64,000 bases of DNA from Purshia tridentata (taxonomy: Eukaryota > Streptophyta > Magnoliopsida > Rosales > Rosaceae), in assembly GCA_003254885.1 (NCBI GenBank), contig QANT01001465.1, positions 1-64,000 of the forward strand, given 5' to 3'. Shown piece after piece: positions 10,343 through 22,955 of the stretch (positions within the stretch are counted from its first letter, which is position 1; the number at the start of each line of letters is the position of its first letter). Under the pieces are notes generated by a model. That model worked only from the letters and a program-made list of their open reading frames with translations, was not told where the DNA came from and did not search any database. The position numbers and the translations under genes are program-made.

Positions 10343-13118
10343 TCACTGGTACGGATCAATCCAACATTCATCATTCTTGACAGCTCCTTCCCATTTCTTT
10401 CTAAAGACCTTCATTTCGTTGTAGGATTCCCTCCTCACCTACACAAAAATTGATACTTAGTCAATTACAACCCTTTGAAACAAAAGAACTACAATTCCCC
10501 AGCACAAGGGTATCCCATATATGTTGTGTCAAGACTTACATCAACTCTATGGTCCTTTGCAGTAGACTCATGAGATGATTCCTGTAAAATACAAAGACTC
10601 AGCCTCAGATTGGAATGTAGACCATAAAAAAGGAGAGAGAATCAAAACTGTTATAGGGAATGGATGAGTGAACAACAAAATAGACACATTGTGATCTTTA
10701 GCCTTCACTGCTATTGCCATTTACTTCTTCTGCTGCAATTGTTTCTTTCTTTAACAAAACCTGATAAGTTCTAATATTTTCTCCTATTTAATATACAAGA
10801 ATGCCCACAGTGATATAGTGCATGACCAGATGACAAGATCAAATTGAGTCCAGCCTCATATGAGTGTATAAAATTCAAAAATTGTGATAATTATAAGAGT
10901 AATAGGTTCTAAATATGACTGAGCAAGAGATGGACTGGTAGTGATGTAGCAGGAATCTCAAGAACCTTGAGCTCAACTACATGCCCCATTAAGTTCAATG
11001 CAAAATTATTTCTGTATTAACCTCATTTCCATCTGAGCCTCCCAATGTCGGTCGACCATAATGGACTATGTACTCAGCATCCACAACACCAACATTTTTA
11101 GTTCGATCACCCTATTAAAAAGGAAACAAAAGAGTTTGTTTAGGAAAAAGTAGAGGGCAAAGGATATCCTTAGAAAGTATAATAAATTGCATAACAAATA
11201 CATTAAAGAGCTTGCCTGTGCACAATAGCCAAGCTGCATATCCAGGCCCCAAGCATGAATCAAGTCATTCTGCAAATAACCCAACAACAATAACGTCATT
11301 GAGTTAAAGGACCAAGAATTCCAGTCTTTGTCACCATTATAAATTCACCACAATGTAATAGTACAACTAGTTAGAAACAAAGAAGTATCGTATATATGCA
11401 GAAAGAGAAAAAGGCATTTTGAGTTCCAGGACAGTTGAAATAACACACCTGGATCATATACCATACACAACGCCAAGCAGCTTGAGAGAAAACAGGAGCC
11501 ATCAATTCTATCCACCTGCAATGCAGATTTTCAGTTTATTCCTCAAGTAAGATGACTTCTACTGCTACGATAGTAAAGAAAGGGAATTTTCTTAAATAGC
11601 TCACATAGAGAACCATACTTCTACAGCAATTAAAACAGAATAAATTCCTGAGCTTTAAAGATGAGACAAATAGTTGAAATAAGGTAGTTTTGTTGAAACA
11701 AATCTTTACCCAGTGCAAGGGGGAGCTGTACTGTTTTGATCACATCCGTTTCCATTGCTATTAGGCTTGTAAGTCCTCCTGCAGAAAAAAAAGACCAGGA
11801 AAGGTTTCAGAATTAGCCATAAATAATGAGATTGGACCTTTCCTTGTTAAATGTTTATGCATTGTTCACAAGAGGCGAAAAAGAAGTTCAGGAAAACTGC
11901 TAACAGGTCCCAAGTGGATTAGTTGTCACCTTAAAACTACAAATATTATACTAACAAGGCCAAAATTAAAAGACACCTGTGCACTATTGATCCTCTCAAA
12001 CGTGCAGTAATTTGATGATGCACCTCTGACTTGGAATAATCAAGTGCTGGTTGTGATATCTCAAGCCCTTCCCTTTGAACAATGGATATGTACCTAAAAG
12101 TGTCAAAGAATATCAAGTTTGCACATCTTTTGAATACCATTATAGAGTACCTTTGATTCTAGGCCTAATGCTATTATTATGATACATTAGTCAATAAAAA
12201 CAAAGAAACACATGCAAAAGAACTGAGAATGATTTTGGGGCTGTTTCTCTTGTTATCTTGTTCTTCTTTTCTACTACATCTTCTTTGGGATTAAGTCTCA
12301 ATATCTTCTTTGGAACTTTTAATTTAATATATGTTTATCTTTGCTAAAAGAGATGCAGTCAGCATACTGTTCAGGGTGGAAATTGTCAACTCCAAGGTCC
12401 TCATCCCAGAGAAAAATGTAACTATATTCAGCAACAATATCAGGATGTAAGAAACGCTTGGCAAACCACCTAGGCATCAAGAAAACCATTACTTAGAAAA
12501 CACATCTAAATAATGCAACTTCCATTAGAAATGATGTCCGGCGCAGAAGGATAAGACTACTTACCATTTAGTTTGATTAACTGCAGATACATGAATAACA
12601 AGATCATTCCATTCAAACTCCTTCCACTCATCAACGATACCATCATAATGGAAAAACATCACAACAAAACCACTTGACAGAAACTGCATTATGGTGAGCA
12701 AAAATCAATTACACATGCTTCTATGAATGGGAAAAATGATTATTCGCAACTTTTAACCATTGTTTTTATAGGAATACCTTTTTCACCATTTTACTGACAA
12801 GATCTTTTTGCTTTATCCCAACAGCCATTGCAAATAAATTAGCTGAAGAATTTTCCTTTTTCTGGTCCAACAGGTTAACTGAAGGATTTGAAAGGTTCTG
12901 GTCAAGTGTAAGAGTCAGATATTATATAAGAACCAATAAAATCAATGAGGCAAAGGTAGAATCCAAAAATCATAGGCTCTAACTATAAGTATTTCCTTAA
13001 CAAACTGCAGCACTATCACTTCGAGCACGATGCAAAGATCCACAATCAGTTGAATGAATTTATTCATTATCTTCACACATACAATATTTGAAAGACTCAA
13101 AACTATAGAACTTTCAGT

Positions 13119-13156
<38 letters not shown>

Positions 13157-14861
13157 CATAATTCACAACTAAAGTTCAATTGGATAATAAACTTTTTTTC
13201 CTCACAATTGAAAGGAACACATCAATTGAAGGCTGACTGGACAATCATCAATAATTGGAACTTCCATCCATCATTCCGTAAACCTTACCTTTTTAGAAGT
13301 CCATAATGGCCGCATAATTAAATTTGAAGTCTTTGAGACAATACCTTCAGGCAATGCCTCACTCCCATAAGGCCTGTATTGATTCTAAAACAGATAAACA
13401 ATTGTAAGTGTTAAATACGTACCAACAGCACATTTGATAGGCAAAATGCATAATGAAGGAATTGATTATTTTCATGGAAAATATATAATGCATAAAACCT
13501 GTATGGAATAAAAAACGAACCTTGCATTTGTACATTACATTCTGCAAACTGTTTGTGACTCTCCAAAATGATGGTTTCTGTGCAACAAGACCCAGAATAA
13601 TTGTGGTTATCCCAATTGTTAGATTAAAATTCTCTTCTTAAAGCCTCAGACTGAGTCATAAAAGTATATAAACCAAATTTTAAACTGCAGATAATGTTCC
13701 ATTCCAATTTGATAAGGAAGACAAAATCACAGGATTTTGAGTTATTAAATCGTAAATGTTGATTTAAGATAAGCCATAGGATAATCTAATAGGTGAATAT
13801 AAGTATATTGATCAAATATAAACTACATACCAGAATGAAAACATTTAGACAAATCTTTGTGCAATGCAGACAATATAAATTAGATGCCAGAGTAGAAAAT
13901 GCCATGTCTACCTCTTTGTAATCTGATGCTATGAATGCACTGCCCATGAGGAATAGTAGACATAACAAAGAGGCTGCGGGGAGAAGGCTACAAAACCATG
14001 ATCTCCCACTTCTCAGATCTGCATGTAACGATACCTGGGAAGAAGAAGGCAGTGAAAAGAAGTCAAAATAAATGGTTGCATAAAACTCCATGGACCTCAC
14101 AACAAAAGAAAAAGGGGTAAACTTTCCTAAGGAACTGCATCCAAACAAAGACCTGCCATTCGATGATTAAAAACTAAACGACATATGGATGGCAGTTTTC
14201 ACCTGAAATAAACTTATGGCGGAGAAAGAATCCATATCCACACAAAAAGGCAAAATTACTAATTAACTTCACATATTAAAACAAAGCAACATTTATTGCA
14301 ATTTATTAGAAACTCAGCTAGCTATACCAACTGCTTCGATCCCGAGTACTTTTAATCAATAAACATTACATGACTTCCCCAGCAAGAATTTCAAAAATAC
14401 AAAGAATCATTGAATAGACTGAGAAATTAATAAGTAGGATTACTTTCAGGTAGTAGGAATCAACAAAATAACCTTTCTTAATGGCACGAATAGATGTTTG
14501 CAACCATATTTCAGCATTTAATTACGCTACAATCAAAAGCAAGAAAGCCATTGCCAAGAAAATAAATAAAGATTCTCAATTGTACTAGCAAGCTCCATGG
14601 TCCAGTAGAAGGAGTGAAAAAGAGACGATTATATTGCCTTAAAATATATGGATAAAATAACTCTATTTTTTACAGGCGCTAAAATCCAAAGCACAAATGA
14701 AGTTTCAGTATTTCTAAATTCTAATAGACATAAAAATCACAATAAAACAAAAGAAGTTTCAGTAACAAATTAAAGATGAAAGTATGTAGACGGTGAATGT
14801 ATATAATTATTTATATAGTTAAAGATGAAGAGGGTGTGCTTACACATTTGCAGGGCTTCAT
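10343..14861 (-). CDS. DUF707 family protein (type II membrane protein, glycosyltransferase-like)
   Basis: Fourteen coding exons on the minus strand, from 5' to 3': 14844-14861, 13912-14034, 13521-13577, 13289-13384, 12778-12897, 12565-12683, 12368-12469, 11977-12093, 11710-11778, 11449-11515, 11216-11269, 11022-11111, 10540-10581 and 10343-10438. Together they encode 389 aa. Residues about 20-40 form one membrane segment, as in a type II Golgi protein. The body carries DUF707 hallmarks: HYDGIVDEW, TKWWFAKRFLHPD, FLWDEDLGVDNF, LEISQPALD, SEVHHQITAR, CTGWIELMAPVF, DLIHAWGLDMQLGYCAQ and a CWIDPY end. Some databases label the family 'lysine-ketoglutarate reductase trans-splicing related', a name not supported by biochemistry. 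The DED motif suggests a nucleotide-sugar enzyme, which is inference. The intron after 11216 uses a GC donor (CAG|GCAAGC). Start Met gives MKPCKC; a nearby upstream ATG is out of frame. Confidence 0.9.
13120..13153. repeat. (AC)n microsatellite in a DUF707 gene intron
   Basis: About 16 uninterrupted AC units lie inside the intron between the exons at 12778-12897 and 13289-13384. Confidence 0.9.
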
Positions 14862-16433
14862 TTTCCATGAAAATCTAGAGAACCCAGAACCCAGAACCCA
14901 GACCCAGAAACAGAAATCATACAACAAACAACTTATTTTTTGAATATTTTCAGCCTTGTTTCCTACTCTTTTGGATGAAAACTGTTATTTCCGCGTTTTC
15001 CCGGGAAAACAAAATATGTTGCAGAAAAGAGCACGTACGATGATCACGGCAACCCAGAAACACTATCAACAAACATTGTCGAACAACAACAACAGCAGCT
15101 ATGGGTGAACATAAAAATGTGATCACAAGGGTCGTGTTTATTGAGGCAACCGAATAACACGCTCCCAATATTTAAGAAAATAGTGGCTAGTAGCACTACC
15201 ACGATCCTTGTTCTTCGTTTTATGGGCTAATAAGTAATAATATATAAAACTCCAATAATAATTACTGGTAAAAACTAAAAATAGACAATAATGACCAAAA
15301 TCTGATACAAGTCCTAACAAAGATCTTTTTTGTTGTTTTTATCGTGCTTGAGAGGACGGCACGTTGTCACCGTACGTCACGCGTTTCTTTATTTTTTGTA
15401 AGCTAATAAATGTTATTTTATTTTATATTATTAATTTATTATTAACTCATTTAATGTAAAAAGGACATGACTGATATAGTGATATATATATTTTTTAATA
15501 CTGTGGTTTACAAGGAGAGCTTTCTTAATAATGGTATACATAGATATACACTTCCTTTAGCACCTGTGCTTAAGTTATATGATATGAATCATAAACTCCA
15601 CACCTAACTTTTGATGCCAACAAATTTCCAAATGTGAAAAATGGGTAAAGGAACACCAAGGCTGATAATAAATAGTTTAGATGGGACGTCTTCTTTAAAA
15701 TGAAAGAAAATAAAACCCAATTAAGAAAAAAGTGTGTATATATATATCTGAAAGAAAAAGAAAAAGTTAAAGGTAAAAGGTAAAGAAAAAGGAAAAGAAA
15801 TTAAGGACTGTACATGAATTAGTAATTGTTGGGTAAGACAAGCATTACTTGAGGAACCCTATTTATATGATTTATGAACATGAAGAGGGTATCTAAAATA
15901 TGAAAAGAAAGGAGAGAAGAGTTTATATAAATGTAAAAATCAACATCAATGATATAGTAGGTGGTTGAGGACTTTGGCTTGTACCTACCGACACTTATTT
16001 TACGTTTGAGAAAATCCATTTTAATTTTAATTAGCTGAATTCTTTCCGTCGTATTTTGGGTTCGCTCTTTCACTTGTGATCAAGCCCACTATTCATCTCT
16101 TTGAATTGGGCCTTTGGGTTATAAATTACAAAAACATGGAATTATCAAATTAAACTTGGCATAGATCACCACCATCCCGAGCCATAAGAAGTTTATAATA
16201 AACCTTGTGGTTCGAAGCCTAATTATATAAATAAAGCCTCTTGAGAGTTGGATGATAATGTTAATTAGATTACAAATTGTGGAAACTAGAGAGACTAATT
16301 TAAACAATTAAACTAGTCCGATAGTTTTAAACCAAAATAAAAACCACAAAATTTAAAAGAAAAAACAGAAGAGGACCACCAATTTTATCTCCTTGATCGA
16401 TCCATTGATTGAAACAATATGGCAGATAGAGGG
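14862..16433. other. Intergenic: DUF707 gene promoter and 3' side of PIN5
   Basis: The first part is 5' leader and promoter of the minus-strand DUF707 gene. The rest is AT-rich DNA with TATATA runs and no recognisable gene. The bases just before 16434 are probably 3' UTR of PIN5. Confidence 0.5.
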
Positions 16434-18806
16434 TCAATGCACAAATTCTAAAATTGCGTAGTAAGCAATCAACACTGGAAGGGACACCATCATGCCAAAT
16501 ATCACCCTGCCATTTATTATGAGTGAAAAGTAAATGTTAGAAAATGCAAAGGGAAATTCAAATATTTACAATTGATTAATGGTGATTATTGAGAATTAAG
16601 TTTCATTTTTCAGTTTAAGAGCAACTTACGCAGTGCTGAGCACTTCTGCATGGAGTCCATATTCTTTGGCAAATATGAAGGATGTAATGGACTGTGGCAA
16701 TGCTGCCTGCAATTAACATTCATTAAAAATTATGATGTTTTAATTTGAAAATTATAAGTCATTTAAATTAAATATAATCATCTCAAAGCTGAAGAAGATA
16801 GATGATGTAACATAATTAATATATATATATATATATTCATAAATATAGTTGCCTATCAACTATCAAGTTGATCGTATGTATTAATTCCAAATTGTCAAGT
16901 TAATATACTTAGAATTAGTGAGCACAAACGTTAGTGCGTTAATTTGAATTCCATTCGTGCATGGTTTGACCACAAAAGGTAATTAATATACCAGTAATTA
17001 AAAAACTTTGTGGCGTTGAAAGCTAGTCAGATCTGACCAAATTTAATTAAATAAAATGGCTTAATTAATTATTCATCCACAAAATTAAGATATATAAGAT
17101 GGGTTTTTGTAAAGCTTTCCATATTAATATTGTGTACTGACGGGGATCAATATATAATATTCCTCCAATAGGCGTATCTTGTGTTTAATTAATTAAATCA
17201 TGATTGGAAGATAGTACTATAGCTACTAGATATTTCCTCGTGTTTAATTTGAAAAAAAAAATTGAGAATAAGTATGTTTGAAAAGCTTTTATCAAAATTA
17301 ATGAAATATATAATTAGCTAGAGAATTTGGTGTGGCGTTAGTGAGAAGAAATTAATTATTAGCCACATAATTTGCGGGGCAGCTAATGATATATGCACCT
17401 TTAAGTTATTCCACAATATATAATTTACAGCGGAAGTAACCTCCACGATCGAAATGAGATATATTCTATTGAAAAATGAGATGTTACTGATTAATATATT
17501 CTATTGAAAAATGAGAAGTTACTGATTATGCAGAATAAAATGATATAGATACATATTATATGATTCATTAGTTTAGAGATAATTAATTAATTATTAATTA
17601 CCTGAATGATGGCAACTCGTAAAACATCACCATGCAATCCCACAGCGATAGAGCCGATAGCCATAGCTGCTGGTCCAGCGATAAACCTTAAAACCATCCC
17701 AATTATAGTTAGACTCGTCCCACAGCCGATGAATTTTTCCTGCAGTGCCATGAAGATACCTGCATGCCATATCCATGCTCACATTACTACATAAGTTTCT
17801 ATATATAAATTAAACCCTATATATATATATTAGGCTAGCTATAGCTTCATCGATCATCATAATATTGCATATATATATATGATCAGTCAGTACGTGGTCT
17901 CACCCATACTAAACATGGCAGTGCCTGTACCAGCTCTTGACATGATCAAAACTGATCCCTCCATAATGCTTGGTAGCTCAATATGCCACCTAGCACGTAC
18001 CATGCATATATGCACACATTAATTAATTAATTAACTAATTTGCAATCAATATATTTTCTGATTTTGAAAACTCTTGCATACCTGTTTGCTATAAAAGCCC
18101 AAGCAATGCCAATAAAAACTGCATACGAGTTGGGATTCATCCCAAGTTTCAGCCACACAGCCTTCATTAAATACCAGAAATTAGAAGGCTTTTTAGTACA
18201 AGTAGTACTAATTACCACCTCCTCCATGCCCTCCAAATCTTTCTCTTGCGGCACCTGATCAACCGATCGAGTACTACTAATTGTAGTACTCGTAACAGTA
18301 GTACTATTAGGAGTAGTAATCATGTCTAACGACCTGGTTCGTCGGAATTCCAAGACGAACAAAAGAACTGTGAGCCATACGATTGCCTGAACCACCGAGG
18401 ATTGGACGACTAGATCTACAGCAACTTGGCCGTACATGGCTTTCATTAAGGGCACCCCTACCACAAGGGAATTAGTTAAAGTGCACAAAGAGAAGCTTGT
18501 TATGGACCAACTATAGCTTCCCTTGCTACTCCACTTTGCCCAAAATGCAAGAACCACCACGATTATGAGCTTTGAAATGGCGTCGGCAGCAATGAACTTG
18601 TAATTCCACTCAAAAGGATCAACATGGGCAGTGAACTCAAATGTAAAGAGTGGGAGAGTAAAGAAGCATACAAAGCGGTTTATTGCGCCACACTGCTCGG
18701 GAGTGAATATGTGCCACCACCTCACAGAGCCATACCCTAAAATCAGTGCAACATAGAGTGGAACCATGGCCACCACCACCTTGTAAACATCTTCCCATCC
18801 TATCAT
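16434..18806 (-). CDS. PIN5: Auxin efflux carrier, short PIN of PIN5 type
   Basis: Five exons in transcription order (18082-18806, 17904-17989, 17602-17759, 16630-16706 and 16434-16506) give 372 aa. The N-terminal block has the PIN hallmarks ALILGYGSVRWWHIFTPEQC, INRFVCFFTLPLF and NSLVVGVPLMKAMYG. The C-terminal block has RFIAGPAAMAIGS and IIQAALPQSI. The central hydrophilic loop is only about 60 residues, rich in Thr/Ser, not the roughly 300 of plasma-membrane PINs. Short-loop PINs such as Arabidopsis PIN5 sit in the ER and shift auxin between cytosol and ER lumen, and the sequence is closer to PIN5 than to PIN8 by its N-terminal block. About five membrane spans lie on each side of the loop. 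The long phosphorylated loop used by polar PINs is absent. Every splice phase matches and the C-terminus ends ...YYAILEFVH. Confidence 0.93.
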
Positions 18807-20507
18807 CTTAACTTGCTATGTATATTTATATACTTTCAAGCACTAGCCACTAGCCCTACTGCACCAATAGTTAGCTTATCACTATGTACATGAACTTGTT
18901 GGGTATTTATATATGTTTGTACTGTGCATGCAGGGACAAATTAAGCAAACTTTAAAGTTGTTCCTTCTTGATCTTTTTTATTCCGATCCTTTTTATTGGA
19001 TATATATTTTATTGCCAGGAGGCCCAGGATGATGTAGCGGGCAATATAAGCGAATGACAAACAAAACACTTTAGGGTTATTGTTAACTTATTGATTCCTA
19101 CCAATTGTATGTATTGTAGCACGCGTCTTTTATTACAGAATACTTCTCACAATATATACATTGATCTCTTTTCAAACTTAATGAATTATTAAATTTGGTC
19201 AGATTAAAACTAGAAAAATCTTTCATAATTTGAACACAATATTGATCCATGATAAAGCGCGCAGCACTAGTTATGTGGACTAGTGCATGAGGACTGAGGA
19301 GTATAGTTTGGTTGGTGGGTGTATAAGATTCTATGTCTATATTTCCGGTGGATTCTTGACCGATCAAGAGTGACAATACGTACGTAATTTGATAGCAAGC
19401 TGTACAGTGCCTGAAGTTGTAAAGTTGCTTTCATCATACCAATGGGCTAACTAGCTAATTGTGTTATATATTTGGTCAGCAATATATCTTTTTAATTATA
19501 TATAGAATAAGGAACGAGGTCCAGCAATTATTCCACCCACCTTTGCAAATTGGCTTCGACCACAATTTTATTTTTCTGTAATATAGGTATATATATTTCA
19601 TGGTCGTGTGCTGAAATTGTTTCGGCTGATACTGCAATAATGCCAAAGGATTAGAAAATCATCATCATTGTCACCATTTGCACCTTATAATCGATGCCAA
19701 TAATGTGGGAATTTCAAGCATATACAAATTGATCAGTACGTGACTATTTGGTGACAGTGATTCATATATACAATATGCGATCTTGATCGATGAGCATATA
19801 TATAAGGAATAAGTTCTATTTTTCAAGATAATAATCACCATGTTCTGGTTTAATTTAATTAGCTCATGATCAATTCTCTGTTTTTTAAGGTAGCAAAATT
19901 AAGTTAATGAAATCCAGTAGGTCAACTCATGCAATTCCGCGCGTTACCAATATTGGTACCTATATATCGAGCTACCTAGCTTTACATTAATTCTACATAT
20001 GAACTCAAACTAATTGATCCTCTCCACTCATTATATAATATTCCTCTTCTCTAGCTAGCTATCTAGTATTTGATGGGATATATATACATATGAAATATGC
20101 TCATATATATAATTGGGAAAAGCATTGATTTCTTATGGTGGAGCTGAGCTAGTTGGATGAGCATGTTGTTGCTGTTGTTGGGTTTCCTTTGCCATTAATT
20201 GGATGGTTTAGGATACTTGCAACGTCCTAGTATCATAAGTGCATGTCTGTATAGTATAATATATCTAATCCTTGGTGTCATAGAGTACTCAACAATTTTG
20301 GTCCGCAAATATATTAAGCAACAGGCTCTGTCTTTTTCGCTTTACTTTATTTTTTCCATTGGCTTCTATTCATTCATCGATCACTGCGTACCCCCAGTAA
20401 CCACCACAGCAGGACCCCTGCATCTAAAAGAAGTGTTCAAATTCTCTTTTTCAATTGCAAGGGTTTCCATAATATAGAACACATTTACTTTTCAAAACCA
20501 CTACTTA

Positions 20508-20540
20508 ATTATTAATTAATTAATTAATTAATTAATAAAT
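20508..20540. repeat. (TTAA)n tetranucleotide microsatellite
   Basis: About seven tandem ATTA/TTAA units occur in intergenic DNA between PIN5 and TGD3. Confidence 0.8.
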
Positions 20541-22516
20541 ATTAAGTCAATAACAACATATGTACTATACGTAGTGATTTGCTTTGTCATCATACATAAA
20601 AGTTTTGCTCTCCTCTTTTGTTTTATATAAGCAATTCTAAGTTGGAACAAGGTCAATATTAATATAGAATTTAAAAGCTAGTTAGGGAAATATCAAATAT
20701 ATATAGAGGTGCTTAAATATTCAAACAGAGGGCGAGAGACTAGAGATCAGTGCCTAGCTACGCATGCAAAAAAGGTTCTTGTATTTCTAATTTGTAGTCT
20801 CAGTTTTTGCCATCACATCTGAGGCACATTCATGCAGGATCAAATTAAATGTACCAATTAAGCCATTCTATCCCTAATATATATCCACTAAGCAGCTGCT
20901 AATTATGACTTAGTGTAACAACCACGACTAATGAAACTGAGGAGCAATTGATCAGCAGGTTTTTGTATACTTGAAGTGCATGGTGACTGGTGTGGTGGCT
21001 GACATCTAGATAATACCTTAGATGCATTGTTTCCCACTTCAGCATATTGTGTTCGCGTGCCTATTAATTATTTCCATTATCCTTTTGTTTTAATTTAATA
21101 TCGATCCATTGGACAAAATTAAGTGCATGCAATGCAAGAATAGAATACCAGTCCAAAGAACAAATTCCAAAACTCTTTGTGGTTCCTAACATGACATCTG
21201 TCATCTTAATTTGTGACTCTAGTGGGAAATACCTGAGTTGGACACTATTATTAAAACATGGTTGATATTCTTTTCAAAGCTTGCTTTGTGCATTTTATAT
21301 ATGCAGAATATATATATAATTAAAACCATCACTAATTTATGCATTTCTATATAATTAAGTGTGGTCTGTGTTTTTTATGTCTTATGAATTATGATTAACT
21401 AGAAATGTTCATGCCAGATTGAAATTAATGCACAGCTTGCATTGCAGCTCATGAGAGAGAGAGAGAGATGGTGTTTGGTTGGACAAAAATGAGAGGGGAC
21501 AAATTAAAGTTGGTGGGTGCATGCAGTATTCAGAAGAATCACCTGATATGCAGCTGAGTAGTCTTGAGTCCTGAGGATGATGGCATATTTCATCTTTTTG
21601 GTTGGATTGGGAATTAGGCATCTAATCTCTTCACCTAGCATATCTGAATATTCTTTCTTGCTATGTTGCTCTGCTCCATACATGCCACAACCACAAACTG
21701 GAACCTCCCATTAACTGTGAGTTTGTAAGATCGTTGATATCCAAAAAAAGTTGATTAGTACCTTCTGGGTAGTAGTGGGTAGTTGATTTGAGCCCAATGC
21801 CAGTTTGGATCAATATTTTTGCCATCAAATGAGAATAGTTTGGGCTATAATTGGGCCTAAGAGACCAGAGTATCCGCCTGCCACCGTGGATTTGCCCGTT
21901 TTCTGGCCTCATCTCTTAAATAAGGTTGAAGGTAGAACAAAGCCCATGTTTTGGATTTTGTCTAATGGGCCCAATACGAAGCCCATTCTTTTGTGGTTGA
22001 TGTGCTCATAAGTTAGCTTTTGACATTTAAGATTAATGAAACTTACTTATACAAGCTTAAATATATAATATCTAACCTCATCTCTTTGTTTCTATATGCA
22101 TATTAGATGACTATGAGGCCAAAAAATATTAGTGGGTTCAAAAATATACTTGATCCCTTGAAATCCTGTGTTATACTGTTATGTTATTTATTCAATCCGA
22201 AATTCGGAATATACTTGTGTGTAACTACGTCATGCTCAGTCCAAAAAACAAAGAGAAAAAAGGAAACCCCAATTCACTTCGATTGGATCTTAATATTGAT
22301 TGATGAATCGGAACGGATACCATCTATCTATAACAATCTTCGCTCGAGTCTCGAGTCTCGCTTCGAGCCATTTGAACACTTTTACAGACAGATAGATCTA
22401 CATTCATTCTACATGACAAGTGACAAAGCCTGAATAATACTCGCCAGTCAGAATTTCCATTACCTCACTCTAAACCCAAGAAAGGAATGAGGAAGGAGTG
22501 AAGCACCCAACAAAAA

Positions 22517-22526
22517 GTCACGTGAC
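22517..22526. promoter_or_regulatory. Palindromic G-box GTCACGTGAC upstream of TGD3
   Basis: A perfect 10-bp palindrome around CACGTG lies about 430 bp before the TGD3 start codon. G-boxes of this form bind bZIP/bHLH factors (HY5, PIF) and are common in genes for plastid proteins. The link to TGD3 is inferred from position. Confidence 0.45.
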
Positions 22527-22955
22527 ATTAGAAAAGCGCACCACACAGCCGCCACAACAGCTCAACAAATACGTATTGCACCATAATCTGTCTGCTTTCT
22601 TAGCATTCTCGGCATTTTTGTATTGTACCTTTAGCTAGTCTTCTTCTGTTCTTCATTACAAACCCATTTCTAATTCACTTTCAGTCATTGCATTCAATTG
22701 GTTTCTCTTTTGGGCTTTTTGGCCCACAAACTGATCTGGTTCTGCTTCAAGTTCACAAATTTCCACTTCCCAGAACCTGAATTGCCTCCATAACTCTGGT
22801 CTTTGACCTATTATCTGATCTGGGTCATTTTCAAAATCACTAATTTCCAATACCAAGGACCTGAATTGCTTCAAAAAGTGGTTTTAGCCAATAATCTGAC
22901 CTAGGTCTGCTTCAAATTTTCAACACCTAGAACCCCAATTGCTCCGAGAATAAGC

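Larger units (their letters stand above)
18807..22955. other. Gene-poor intergenic region between PIN5 and TGD3
   Basis: These 4.1 kb hold the divergent promoters of PIN5 (left) and TGD3 (right). They are full of TATATA and TTAA runs, including an (ATTA)n stretch at about 20508-20540. I found no ORF resembling a known family on either strand, no tRNA box and no clear terminal-repeat element. The segment 22105-22440 is somewhat less AT-rich and has a TCGAG-repeat patch at 22343-22368; its origin is unclear. A perfect palindromic G-box lies at 22517-22526. Confidence 0.5.

Noticed and set aside
14844-14868. Alternative DUF707 start at 14868 (MENEALQM)
   Set aside because: It does not join in phase with the next exon; the start at 14861 does.
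21430-21560. Possible microRNA precursor near the GA-repeat stretch
   Set aside because: No matching arm or known miRNA sequence was found when the strands were compared by eye.
21409-22011. ORFs on both strands in the PIN5-TGD3 spacer
   Set aside because: Short, overlapping on opposite strands, with no domain or splice signals consistent with a gene.
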